This document shows, in pieces, positions 1 to 7,323 of a stretch of DNA of 28,409 bases. The notes beneath the pieces are model-generated. The model made no database searches. It was not told the origin of the DNA and was given only the letters and a program-made list of their open reading frames with translations. The DNA is taken from assembly GCA_011620785.1 (NCBI GenBank), contig WOYM01000122.1:1-28409 (forward strand). Direction: 5' to 3'. The translations under genes were made by a program, and so were the position numbers. Source of the stretch: Methanothrix sp. (GTDB taxonomy: Archaea; Halobacteriota; Methanosarcinia; Methanotrichales; Methanotrichaceae). Numbering within the stretch: position 1 is the stretch's first letter; each line of letters begins with the position of its first letter.

Positions 1-477
1 ATCGCCGACAGCAGCAAGTTCAGGATAATCGCCCGTTTCGATCCGCCCCTGGAGGGAGCCCTCAAGCTATTGGAGCCCCTCTTCCCCAGAGCCAGGTACT
101 CCGATCGGATCGGCGCTCTGATCATTCAGAGAGGCAACATTCTGATCACAATCTATTCCACGGGCAATGTGACCATGACCATGATCAAGAGCGAGGAAGA
201 GGCCAGGGAGGTTTTGGAGGACCTGAAAAAGACCATCAATGAGGCCATTATTAAGGGAGTCACTCCCGTTCCGCGGGAGAAGGTCAAAGTGGACCATGCC
301 GAGATCTATCAGTACCTTCCCCGCACCGACTGCCAGATCTGCGGCGAGCAGAGCTGCTATGCTTTTGCCATCAAGCTGGTGGGCAGGGAGACCGAGATCG
401 ATAAATGCACGCCGCTCATCGAGCCCAGGTATGCCACCAATCTCGAGCACATCAGGACTCTGCTGGAGTACCTTTGA
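1..477 (+). CDS. 4Fe-4S domain protein, 5' end cut by window
   Basis: The frame is open from base 1, so the N-terminus is missing; 158 residues are visible. The C-terminal part has Cys at visible residues 111, 114, 119 and 136 (C-x2-C-x4-C-x16-C). This is the spacing of the PF04060 FeS domain that also begins the acetyl-CoA decarbonylase/synthase gamma subunit, so it should bind a [4Fe-4S] cluster. The first ~85 residues form an alpha/beta segment whose GNILITIYSTGNVTMT strand pair followed by KSEEEA and a helix resembles half of a TATA-binding-protein fold; that resemblance is by eye only. It lies just upstream of the DsrE/F/H genes in the same direction (21-bp gap), so a role in sulfur or Fe-S metabolism is plausible. 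The molecular function is unknown to me. A TTG at 70 could be a start, but homology-like sequence continues upstream of it. Confidence 0.75.
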   Translation: MADSSKFRIIARFDPPLEGALKLLEPLFPRARYSDRIGALIIQRGNILITIYSTGNVTMTMIKSEEEAREVLEDLKKTINEAIIKGVTPVPREKVKVDHAEIYQYLPRTDCQICGEQSCYAFAIKLVGRETEIDKCTPLIEPRYATNLEHIRTLLEYL

Positions 478-498
478 GGATGCCATGCAGGTGAGCAG

Positions 499-861
499 TT
501 GAAGACCTTGACCATCATCCTCACAGACGGGCCTTATATCTCCCAGTATGCAGATATGGCCTATAAGATCGCCTCCCGGGCGCTCAATGTGTTCCAAGTG
601 AACATATTCCTCTACCTGGATGCAGTCCATATTCCAAAGAGCGGCCAGAATCCCTCTCAATTTAAAAATGCCGGCAGGCTATTCCAGGAGCTGGCGGATA
701 GAGGAGCTGTGGTCAGAGCCTGCGCCAGATGCGCTGCTGCCAGAGGCTATCAGGCAGAGGAGGACGGAACATGCCCGGATTACCTGCAGGGGATAAAGAT
801 CACCAGCCTCTACGACCTGGCAGAGATGCTGGAGAAGAGCGACCGTGTGATTGCGCTATGA
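499..861 (+). CDS. DsrE/TusD-like sulfur-relay protein
   Basis: A 120-residue protein of the DsrE fold. It has an N-terminal TIILTDGPY strand and nucleotide-like loop, and the family's ACARCAAARGY segment with Cys75 and Cys78. In TusD/DsrE the second Cys of this segment is the persulfide-carrying residue. Family members pass sulfane sulfur within a DsrEFH/TusBCD complex, in bacteria toward tRNA 2-thiouridine or in sulfur oxidation; the archaeal acceptor is not settled. The start is TTG at 499, preceded by aggtga at 489-494. The stop overlaps the next ATG (ATGA at 858-861), implying translational coupling with the DsrF-like gene. The family call is firm; the physiological substrate is not visible from sequence. 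Confidence 0.85.
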   Translation: MKTLTIILTDGPYISQYADMAYKIASRALNVFQVNIFLYLDAVHIPKSGQNPSQFKNAGRLFQELADRGAVVRACARCAAARGYQAEEDGTCPDYLQGIKITSLYDLAEMLEKSDRVIAL

Positions 862-1199
862 GATTGATCTTCTATCTTCTTGACAGCGCTCCCTACGGAA
901 GCGAAAAGGCTTATGGCGTGCTCAATGCGACGGCGGTGAGCATCAGGATGGATGCAACGCTGGGCCTGTACGCGGATGGAGTATATCTTGCTCTCGCCGG
1001 CCAGAACTCCTGCCTTCTTGATGTGCCAAACCTCTCCGATATCCTCTATGCCTATCCCGAGCTGCGGGTCCTGGCGCACGAGCCCTCCCTGGGGGAGAGG
1101 GGCCTCTTGAGCCGCGGGCTGGTGGAGGGGGTGGAGCTTGTGGATGAGGAGGATTTCATGAAGCAGGCCCTTGCTGCCGACGTCCTGATTGCATTGTGA
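858..1199 (+). CDS. DsrF/TusC-like sulfur-relay protein
   Basis: A 113-residue protein starting at ATG 858 inside an ATGA overlap with the DsrE-like gene. It shows the TusC/DsrF pattern: an N-terminal FYLLDSAPYGS strand-loop, then GLYADGVYLALAGQ, where the conserved DGV of the family sits, and a C-terminal ADVLIAL strand. DsrF/TusC is normally a structural partner of DsrE and DsrH in a heterohexamer rather than the sulfur carrier. The order E-F-H matches the conserved cassette. An in-frame extension to 729 exists, but it overlaps the upstream gene and is not protein-like. Confidence 0.85.
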   Translation: MRLIFYLLDSAPYGSEKAYGVLNATAVSIRMDATLGLYADGVYLALAGQNSCLLDVPNLSDILYAYPELRVLAHEPSLGERGLLSRGLVEGVELVDEEDFMKQALAADVLIAL

Positions 1200-1209
1200 A
1201 GGTTGAATT

Positions 1210-1506
1210 ATGGCAAAAAAAGATATTTTCCTTCTGACCAAGCCGCCGAAGAGTGAACGGGCAGAGCTGTGCCTGCGCCTGATGGAGCACGGCGATGATT
1301 CCGTTCTATATCTGGCGGGAGACGGGGTTTATAATCTTCTGGATGAGGCTCTCATGGGAAAATGGCCTGGAAAGGTTATGGCCTGCAATGAGGACCTGGA
1401 AGCGAGAGGATTGCAGGCAGTAGAAGGGTTGAATGTGCCTGAGGACTTCTACCAGCTCCTGGTGGAGGAGATGGTGGCAGAGGGCAGTCGGATTTATTCT
1501 TTCTAA
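1210..1506 (+). CDS. DsrH/TusB-like sulfur-relay protein
   Basis: A 98-residue protein, the third member of the cassette. It starts MAKKDIFLLTKPP and contains VLYLAGDGVYNLL, matching the 'SP...L.DGVY' pattern of TusB/DsrH. Cys21 lies near the position of the conserved Cys in the family. It begins 10 bp after the DsrF-like stop, with aaggttg just upstream. Together with the two preceding genes it completes a DsrEFH-type complex predicted to relay persulfide sulfur in the cytoplasm. Many methanogens keep these genes without the bacterial Tus partners (TusA/TusE), so the donor and acceptor are unknown. Confidence 0.8.
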   Translation: MAKKDIFLLTKPPKSERAELCLRLMEHGDDSVLYLAGDGVYNLLDEALMGKWPGKVMACNEDLEARGLQAVEGLNVPEDFYQLLVEEMVAEGSRIYSF

Positions 1507-1517
1507 GGAATTTGGAT

Positions 1518-1817
1518 GTGATTAACATATCAATGGATGGGGTTTTGGCAAGGAAGAACGGCAAGAAGGATTGCTACTACGAGTGGACCGTGGGATTTTG
1601 CCAGGTCAAGGTCGGAAAGTGCTCTATGGAAGTAAAAGGATTGGACGAAATATTTCATGATTACTTCGAGAAGGGAATGACGGCAGAGGAGATTGAGGGC
1701 AGCGAAATGATCAAGAACGTAAGAAGGCAGAATTTCATTCCCGAGGATATCGAGGATCTGTATGAAGAGGCCCTCATAAAGGAATACAAAAGATATTTTG
1801 AATCCAGGAAGAAATAA
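1518..1817 (+). CDS. Unrecognised ~100-residue protein downstream of the DsrEFH cassette
   Basis: I do not recognise the family. The protein is about 100 residues long, charged, with a predicted alpha-helical C-terminal half (IPEDIEDLYEEALIKEYKRY) and three Cys in the N-terminal third (positions 21, 30 and 37 counted from a TTG at 1512), no signal peptide and no membrane segment. GTG at 1518 is preferred because aagga (1505-1509) lies 8 nt upstream; TTG 1512 is too close and ATG 1533 is also possible. It starts 11 bp after the DsrH-like stop, on the same strand, so it is probably co-transcribed and could be a partner or acceptor in the sulfur relay. That last point is inference from position and Cys content only. 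Confidence 0.6.
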   Translation: MINISMDGVLARKNGKKDCYYEWTVGFCQVKVGKCSMEVKGLDEIFHDYFEKGMTAEEIEGSEMIKNVRRQNFIPEDIEDLYEEALIKEYKRYFESRKK

Positions 1818-1822
1818 AAAAG

Positions 1823-2407
1823 ATGGTTCAAGAGCATTTGACCGGCCAGAGAGATATGGCAGATTCCTATCCTCGCAGCTTCGTAAGACGGGGCAAGTGC
1901 CTGGAGATGAGGTTTCTTGCCGAGAGTTCCCTCTCAGACCTGGCCGCCCTGCAGTCTTTAGTAGTCAGCACCCTGCACGAGATTGAAATCTTCATGCCTC
2001 ACGATGAGGAGTACCTCAGCCGGATATTCCAGACGGAACTCTCCGTGCTGGGAGTCCTGGCAGAGGAAAAGCTTGCTGCCTACAGCATAATTCGCTATCC
2101 TGGGATGGGAAAGGATAATCTGGGCCGGGATTTGAACCTGGCTGAAGAGGATCTGAAAAAACTCGCCCACCTCCAGGCCATAGCTGTCCACCCTCATTTC
2201 CGGGGCTTCGGTCTGCAACGGGAATTGGCCGCAGCCCACCTGAAATAAAAACTGGCCGATGACAGGTGCAGGTATGGCCGCCACCGGAGACGAAAGCGCA
2301 TTAAATTGCTTGAATATCGAGTGGAAGGGAACGGTGAAAAATCCGAGATATTCTACAGGAAAAAAGCATCCTGGGCGATGGACAGCTCATCCCGCATCAT
2401 CCCATAG
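1823..2407 (+). pseudogene. Broken GNAT-family N-acetyltransferase
   Basis: The first 141 codons read as a GNAT protein. A plausible native start is ATG 1907 (MRFLAESS), with beta-alpha elements and the acetyl-CoA-binding region AIAVHPHFRGFGLQRELA (the R/Q-x-x-G-x-G/A motif A). A TAA at 2246-2248 stops the frame immediately after motif A, where the family should continue with about 50 more residues. Downstream, LADD (same frame), then ATGDESALNCLNI (another frame), then EIFYRKK (first frame again, ending TAG 2405-2407) look like pieces of the missing C-terminus. Hence a stop plus frameshifts. The 3' end overlaps the stop of the convergent Fe-S gene. It may be an assembly error rather than true decay, but several lesions argue for decay. 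Confidence 0.65.
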
Positions 2408-3461
2408 CCATTCCTACCAGGTCCACCAGATCGATCACCCTCTCTCCTCCTCCCCCATCCCTCAGATTCCTGATACACAGCGGACAGGAGGTGACGATAT
2501 AGTCGACATTCTCTGGTACATCCGCCAGCCTCCTCCTGGCCATCTGCAGGGATAGATCTTTAAATCCCGCCCGCACCCCTCCGCCTCCACCGCAGCAGCG
2601 GGCAGCTTTCCGGTTTGATTTCATCTCCACCAGGCGGCAGATGGCTCTTATGACCTGACGCGGCTGCTCGTAAATCCGGTTGTGCCTGCCCAGGTGGCAG
2701 GGATCGTGATAGGTCACAGTGATGCCCAAGGGCTTCAGATCGATCTCGGAGATGTGCTGGGCCAGAAACTCGGGCACGCTCAATACCTGAAACTGATTCC
2801 CATAGCTGTTCTTCAGTGTGGTATAGCAGCCTGCACAGCCGGTGATCACCGTCCTCGCCCCAATCTCCCTGATCTGCCTGCAGTTCTCTTCGATCAGTTC
2901 ACTGGCATCAAATCCCATCCGAAGCAAGGGCGAGCCGCAGCACTGCTCTCCTGCCAGCAGTGTGGCTCCAAATCGGCTGAGGATGGAGAATGTATTCTTA
3001 GCCGTCTCATGGTAGCGATAAGAGTTCACGCAGCCCACGAAGTAGACATAATCCGCCCTCTCCCAGACGAGGCTCCTGTCCCGAAGCCATGCCAGCCGAT
3101 CGTCCCCTGTGCCGAAGGTATTGCCGCTCTGGAAGATATTTCGGCTGAGATCTTCTTGCTCCCGGGTCATCCTTCCCTGGGAGACGAGGGATCTTTTTGC
3201 CCTCTCGATGATATCCGGTGGGGAGATGCCTGCCGGGCAGCTCTCAGTGCACAGGCCGCAGGTGGTGCAGGTGTTAAGGCTTCTGAGCACATCCCCATCC
3301 GCCTGCAGGCGGCCCGAGGTGAGCTCTTTTATGATCATCATCCGCCCTCTGGTGTTGGCCGACTCCCAGCCGGTCTCCTCGAAGACCGGACAGCAGGTGC
3401 GGCAGGTACCGCAGCGAACGCACAGATTGAAGGCTCTTTCATCCTGGCTCATGGTCTGCAT
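2397..3461 (-). CDS. Fe-S subunit of a glycolate/D-lactate-type dehydrogenase (GlcF/HdrD-like)
   Basis: A 354-residue cytosolic protein. Two N-terminal ferredoxin-type clusters are visible: Cys14, 17, 20, 24 and Cys65, 68, 71, 75, each followed by Pro. Two CCG domains follow (VGC...GEQCCGSP and DPCHLGRH...ARCCGGGGG). This is the layout of GlcF, the LldE/GlpC group and the C-terminal part of HdrD. The CCG domains bind an additional cluster or quinone/heterodisulfide-type site in relatives. It probably takes electrons from the FAD subunit encoded at 4302-5666, also on this strand, and passes them to a membrane carrier. The two genes are separated by an inverted HIT gene. An HdrD-like role is less likely because the protein is short and unlinked to HdrE. 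Confidence 0.85.
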   Translation of the reverse strand: MQTMSQDERAFNLCVRCGTCRTCCPVFEETGWESANTRGRMMIIKELTSGRLQADGDVLRSLNTCTTCGLCTESCPAGISPPDIIERAKRSLVSQGRMTREQEDLSRNIFQSGNTFGTGDDRLAWLRDRSLVWERADYVYFVGCVNSYRYHETAKNTFSILSRFGATLLAGEQCCGSPLLRMGFDASELIEENCRQIREIGARTVITGCAGCYTTLKNSYGNQFQVLSVPEFLAQHISEIDLKPLGITVTYHDPCHLGRHNRIYEQPRQVIRAICRLVEMKSNRKAARCCGGGGGVRAGFKDLSLQMARRRLADVPENVDYIVTSCPLCIRNLRDGGGGERVIDLVDLVGMAMG

Positions 3462-3571
3462 CCTATTCTGTATCCCTGAATCATCAAGAATAAAAAGATC
3501 TCCATCGAATCTGATTGACGGAATATTTTGTGTGGCAAAGGATTGATCATCAATAATGCCGTCATTGGCAT

Positions 3572-3579
3572 AAAGGAGG
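3572..3579 (+). promoter_or_regulatory. Strong ribosome binding site of the HIT gene
   Basis: The sequence aaaggagg lies 4 nt before ATG 3584 and is nearly fully complementary to the 16S 3' end. It fixes the HIT start. The 122-bp gap between this gene and the divergent Fe-S gene must hold promoters for both. Confidence 0.7.
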
Positions 3580-3583
3580 CTTT

Positions 3584-4069
3584 ATGACTGAGGGCACCGG
3601 GAAAGAGAAAGGCTGCATCTTCTGCGAGATCGTGGCGGGAGATCTGCCATGCTACAGGATCTATGAGGATGAACTATCGCTGGCAATTCTGGACGTCAAC
3701 CCCTTTTCTAAAGGCCATTGTCTGGTAGTGCCCAGGAGACATGTGCCCTGGTGGCATGAACTCTCCCCTGATGAGAACGCCAGCCTCTTCAGAGTAGCGA
3801 AGGTGGTGGCGGAAAAGATGATGATCGCCCTGGAACCTGACTTTGTCTGTATGTATGCTCGGGGCAGGAGGATACCTCATACCCATATCTTCCTGGTCCC
3901 CACCTATAAGGGAGATATTCTGGACAGGTTCTTCAATGCCCTGGAGCTGTTCCAGGAATCGCCTCCTGAGTTGGCTGCCTTGCGAGAGAAAGATTCAATG
4001 GAAGATGTGGCCGAGCTGCTCAGAGAGGCGGATCCAATGAAAAGGAATGCTAAAATCCACGAATCATGA
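3584..4069 (+). CDS. HIT-family nucleotide hydrolase/transferase, variant motif
   Basis: A 161-residue HIT (histidine triad) protein: CIFCEIVAGDLPCYRIYED at the N-terminus, FSKGHCLVVPRRHV in the middle, and the triad region IPHTHIFLVP. HIT enzymes hydrolyse or transfer nucleoside phosphates and phosphoramidates, using the middle His as nucleophile. Here His99 and His101 are present but the third His of H-x-H-x-H is Phe103, so the nucleophile is kept and one supporting residue is lost. The C-terminal ~40 residues extend past the core as a charged helix. The gene sits alone on the plus strand between the two dehydrogenase subunit genes. Substrate is unknown. Confidence 0.85.
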   Translation: MTEGTGKEKGCIFCEIVAGDLPCYRIYEDELSLAILDVNPFSKGHCLVVPRRHVPWWHELSPDENASLFRVAKVVAEKMMIALEPDFVCMYARGRRIPHTHIFLVPTYKGDILDRFFNALELFQESPPELAALREKDSMEDVAELLREADPMKRNAKIHES

Positions 4070-4175
4070 GCAAAGCTTCACTAATGGTCAATCATTAGTT
4101 TGAATCTCTTGGGGCTGCACTCAATCTTTTTTTCTTCGTTCCATTCAATCTTGAAAAGCCCTCTGGGGTCGTCGT

Positions 4176-4204
4176 CCTCTGTGTGCTCTGTGACTCTGTG
4201 GTTT
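4176..4204 (-). repeat. Copy of the 'accacagag' type dispersed repeat
   Basis: Read on the minus strand this is aaaccacagagtcacagagc followed by acacagagg. Short tandem cacagag units of this kind recur widely in intergenic regions of environmental bacteria and methanogens (general knowledge, not checked here). It lies in the 232-bp gap between the HIT gene and the FAD subunit stop. I see no gene in that gap. Confidence 0.45.
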
Positions 4205-4301
4205 TATTTCCGTATACCTGGCGTTATTGTTGTTGCAGGATGCGAAGTCCATCTCCTCCTGGATCGCTTCATTGTCCAGTCTGTCGTCAATGTGATATCA
4301 G

Positions 4302-5666
4302 TCATAGCCCCATCTTTCCTGGATTTAGTATCCTCCTTGGGTCCAGAGACTTCTTGATCGCTCGCATCACATTCAAGCTCTCTTCCCCCACCTGCTCTGC
4401 CATATACTCCGCCCGGGCAAGGCCTATGCCGTGCTCGGAGCTGACCGTCCCCCCCAGGCTCAGGGCCGCTCGATGGATTCTGTCCGCTGCCGTCCTGAGC
4501 CGATCCCACTGATCCGGATCGTTGACATCGATGAACAATGCGACATGCAGATTTCCGTCTCCTATATGGCCGTACTTCATGGCAGGAATGCCCAGGCCCG
4601 CAGTGATCTGCTGCACTCTCTTAATCAGCGCCGGAATCTGCTTTATGGGAACCCCCACATCCTCGCCCATATAGATCCTGGTCTTCTTGGGATCCAGCCG
4701 GGAGATGGCTGCTCCCACCAGCCTCCTCGCCATCCAGATGGGCTCCATCTCCCGGCCGGAAGCTTGCCTTATCGTAATGGCCATCGGCCGGCAGACCTTT
4801 TCGATCTGCTCTGCTGCCTCTGCGGTCGAATCTCTTGAGCCGTCCACCTCGAATAGTATCACGTCCCCGTCATCCGGCAGGACAAGCTCGGGATCGACGA
4901 GCTTCAGGACCTTAAGAGTGGTCCGGTCCATTATCTCGCAGGCGGATGGGGTTATCCCCTGGGAGAATACCGCTATCACCGCCTGGCCAGCAGCCTCTGC
5001 GCTCTCGAAGCTGGCGAATACCAGCCTTCTCTCTTTGGGCAGAGGGGCAACCTTCAGTCCCGCCCGGGTGATGATGCCCAGGGTTCCCTCTGCGCCGACG
5101 AATAGCCGGGTGAGGTCGTATCCGGCTGCGGATTTGAGGTTCCGGGAGCCGGTATGAATCACCCTACCATCCGCCAGCACAACCTCCAAATCCAGCACAT
5201 AGCTCCTGGTGGTGCCGTATTTGACCGAGCGCATGCCGCTGCTGTTGTAGGATATCATGCCCCCGATGGTGCAAAAGCCGCTGCTGCCCGGATCTGGGGG
5301 AAAGAAGAATCCATGAGGCTCAAGAGCCCGATTGAGCTTCTCTGCCACCACTCCTGGCTCAACGATGACCTGCAGGTTCTCCAGATCCATCTCCAGAATG
5401 CGGTTCATTCCGGACATATCTAAAACTACGCCCCCTAAGACCGGGGACGCTCCGCCGGCAAGTCCGCTTCCTGCTCCCCGAGCGACCACCGGCACATCCC
5501 TCTCATTGCACAGCATCAAAATTCTGGAGACCTCTCCAGTATTCGCTGGCCGGACGACGAAATCGGGGCGGCCGGAAACCTGGGAGGCATCGGAAGAGTA
5601 GCAGCACCTCTCCGCCAGCGAGGAGGAGACTCTATCCCTCGCAATCTCCTGGAGGCTTTCCAGCAT
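4302..5666 (-). CDS. FAD-linked glycolate/D-lactate-type dehydrogenase subunit (GlcD family)
   Basis: A 454-residue protein. Residues ~35-215 form the PCMH-type FAD domain (ARGAGSGLAGGASP; PPDPGSSGFCTIGGMISYN; AAGYDLTRLFVGAEGTLGI). The C-terminal half is the FAD-oxidase C domain with KYGHIGDGNLHVA and SSEHGIGLARAEYM, whose His and Glu residues bind substrate carboxylate or metal in relatives. It oxidises a 2-hydroxy acid, most often D-lactate or glycolate, and should hand electrons to the two-cluster CCG protein at 2397-3461. The start MLESLQEIARDRVSSS at 5666 is typical. A 24-bp perfect palindrome ends the gap upstream (5725-5748) and could be its operator. Exact substrate cannot be read from sequence. 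Confidence 0.88.
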   Translation of the reverse strand: MLESLQEIARDRVSSSLAERCCYSSDASQVSGRPDFVVRPANTGEVSRILMLCNERDVPVVARGAGSGLAGGASPVLGGVVLDMSGMNRILEMDLENLQVIVEPGVVAEKLNRALEPHGFFFPPDPGSSGFCTIGGMISYNSSGMRSVKYGTTRSYVLDLEVVLADGRVIHTGSRNLKSAAGYDLTRLFVGAEGTLGIITRAGLKVAPLPKERRLVFASFESAEAAGQAVIAVFSQGITPSACEIMDRTTLKVLKLVDPELVLPDDGDVILFEVDGSRDSTAEAAEQIEKVCRPMAITIRQASGREMEPIWMARRLVGAAISRLDPKKTRIYMGEDVGVPIKQIPALIKRVQQITAGLGIPAMKYGHIGDGNLHVALFIDVNDPDQWDRLRTAADRIHRAALSLGGTVSSEHGIGLARAEYMAEQVGEESLNVMRAIKKSLDPRRILNPGKMGL

Positions 5667-5724
5667 GGTCGAAATGTAATCTCACCTTCCTCTCGATATC
5701 CTCACACTGTAATTACTGCGCTGT

Positions 5725-5748
5725 TACAATAACGGCGCCGTTATTGTA
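5725..5748. promoter_or_regulatory. 24-bp perfect palindrome between ccdA-like and glcD-like genes
   Basis: The left arm tacaataacggc is followed directly by its exact reverse complement, with no spacer. It lies 3 bp past the stop of the CcdA fusion and 59 bp before the ATG of the FAD subunit, both on the minus strand. No T-run follows on the minus strand, which argues against a simple terminator. A dimeric-repressor operator for the FAD gene is a reasonable alternative to a 3' end structure. Confidence 0.6.
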
Positions 5749-5751
5749 CCC

Positions 5752-7323
5752 TTACCATAACAGGTATCCAAAATACCTGGCGGCATAGACCAGGCCCACC
5801 AGGATTACCAGCAGCCCGAAGATCTTGCTGGTCCACTCTCCCACCGATATATACTTCTCCCCGATCCTGCCGCCCACCATTCGGGAGAAGGTGGTGATGG
5901 GGATGATGGGCACTCCATGGCCGATGCCGAAGAAGAAGAGCATCGTCCCGCCGACCAGGGGGGCAACGTCCTGGCTTGCCAGCCAGATCAGGACTGGCAT
6001 CACCATGGAGAGGGCACAGGGAGCCCAACCCAGGGCGAAGAAGATCCCCAGGGTGAAGGCGCCGATGAACGCAGAATAGCGGAAGAGGTTTAGCGAGAAC
6101 TCCACCGCCTTTTGGAGCAGGCTCTTCTTCTCCTCTATGGGCTCGGCCGAGCTGGCTGAGCCTGGACCATCGGATGGCTCATCTGTCCCATCGGCGCCAG
6201 CCTGATGGAAGCGCATACGGGATGTGACCGGCTCGATGATCTCCCCCAGGGGCTTGAAGCTGCTGATTCCAAGGAGGACCATGATGCTCCCAGCCAGAAG
6301 GTCGAAGATCTTTGAATCCCGGAAGAAGACGCCTATCTGGGATATGAACAGCCCGAGCACAAAGAAGACAACCGCCATGCCGAGGGTGAAGGCGACGCCG
6401 ATCATGAATCCCTCTCTTGAGGTGGAGGCGCTGGCTCGCAGGTATTCGTCCTTCCTGCGAACGGTCATCACATAAGAGAACACAGCGATCATCAGGGCGA
6501 TGGAGCAGGGGGCAAGGGAGGTGAAGATGCCCAGAAGGAACATGCCAAAGGCGGTGACATCCTTCCTTGAGACCTCATTCTCCATCATGCTCCAGAGGGC
6601 GGAGAAGATGCCTGTTGCCCCCTCTGGGCGGGCATCCTCCTCTGCAGGAGGGGAGGCTTCCCCCTCCACCATAAGAGCTGTCCTATTGAGCTCCTGGATG
6701 TCATCCAGAAGGCTCTGGGCCTTCTGCACCCCATCTTCTATCCCTTCACCCACCCGGTAGACGTGGTAGACCGGGCCGATTCTGCCCTCTCTGTCGATCA
6801 GAACAATGGTGGGATTGGAAGAGCCGCCTCTCACCGTCCAATAGTCCAGGTATTTGCTCCCTATGGGATATGGGTCCAGATCCTCGATCCAGGGCCAGGT
6901 TATATTGACCTCCCACCAGGTTTGGGCCAGCTCCCGGCCGTCCATGGAGTAGGGGTTCTTCCTCAGGTTCAGGGTTACTATCTGGACGTTGGGATCTGCG
7001 GCCTTGAGGGCAGCCAGCTCCTCTACCTGCCCCAAGAGGGACTTTTCGCATTCAATGCATAGCGGGTTCTCGATATTTGATATATGCAGGACCACCGGGG
7101 AGCCCAGGAAATCGGATAGATTGAAGCTCCTTTGATCCCAGCTGGTAGCGAAAAAGTCCGGCGCCTGCGCTTCATCTGCTAGCGCGGGACTGATGGATAG
7201 GGATATGGATAATAGCGCCAATAAATATATTATGGAATCCAGCAAAATGAGGAAGTGAGGGGGATTAGAGCTCAACTTGCTCAGACCACCCACCCCATCT
7301 TTCACTGCCATTAGGCCGATCAC
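5752..7323 (-). CDS. Thioredoxin domain-CcdA/DsbD transmembrane fusion protein
   Basis: A 523-residue membrane protein. After an N-terminal signal or anchor segment (LLALLSISLSISPALADE) comes a TlpA/AhpC-like thioredoxin fold with a C-x2-C site, Cys89-Ile-Glu-Cys92, and the cis-Pro region SSNPTIVLID. Residues ~255-520 form a CcdA/DsbD-type transmembrane domain of about six helices with the two conserved redox Cys in SLAPCSIAL (Cys273) and GWAPCALSM (Cys436). This architecture moves reducing equivalents across the membrane to extracytoplasmic thiols, for example for cytochrome c maturation or surface-protein disulfides. The GTG start at 7323 overlaps the stop of the thioredoxin gene upstream, so the two are translationally coupled. 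An ATG at 7311 is an alternative start. A low-complexity linker (residues 375-395) splits the membrane domain. Confidence 0.85.
   Translation of the reverse strand: MIGLMAVKDGVGGLSKLSSNPPHFLILLDSIIYLLALLSISLSISPALADEAQAPDFFATSWDQRSFNLSDFLGSPVVLHISNIENPLCIECEKSLLGQVEELAALKAADPNVQIVTLNLRKNPYSMDGRELAQTWWEVNITWPWIEDLDPYPIGSKYLDYWTVRGGSSNPTIVLIDREGRIGPVYHVYRVGEGIEDGVQKAQSLLDDIQELNRTALMVEGEASPPAEEDARPEGATGIFSALWSMMENEVSRKDVTAFGMFLLGIFTSLAPCSIALMIAVFSYVMTVRRKDEYLRASASTSREGFMIGVAFTLGMAVVFFVLGLFISQIGVFFRDSKIFDLLAGSIMVLLGISSFKPLGEIIEPVTSRMRFHQAGADGTDEPSDGPGSASSAEPIEEKKSLLQKAVEFSLNLFRYSAFIGAFTLGIFFALGWAPCALSMVMPVLIWLASQDVAPLVGGTMLFFFGIGHGVPIIPITTFSRMVGGRIGEKYISVGEWTSKIFGLLVILVGLVYAARYFGYLLW

Noticed and set aside
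2246..2248. Recoded stop codon inside the GNAT gene
   Set aside because: The codon is TAA, not the UAG used for pyrrolysine or UGA used for selenocysteine, and frameshifts follow it.
2682..3479. Plus-strand open frame of 265 codons opposite the Fe-S subunit
   Set aside because: Antisense shadow of a gene with all cluster cysteines in place.
4302..5666. UDP-N-acetylmuramate dehydrogenase (MurB) or alkyl-DHAP synthase as alternatives for the FAD protein
   Set aside because: The KYGHIGDGNLHVA and SSEHGIG motifs and the nearby two-cluster CCG subunit fit the GlcD/D-lactate group; archaea lack MurB-dependent peptidoglycan.
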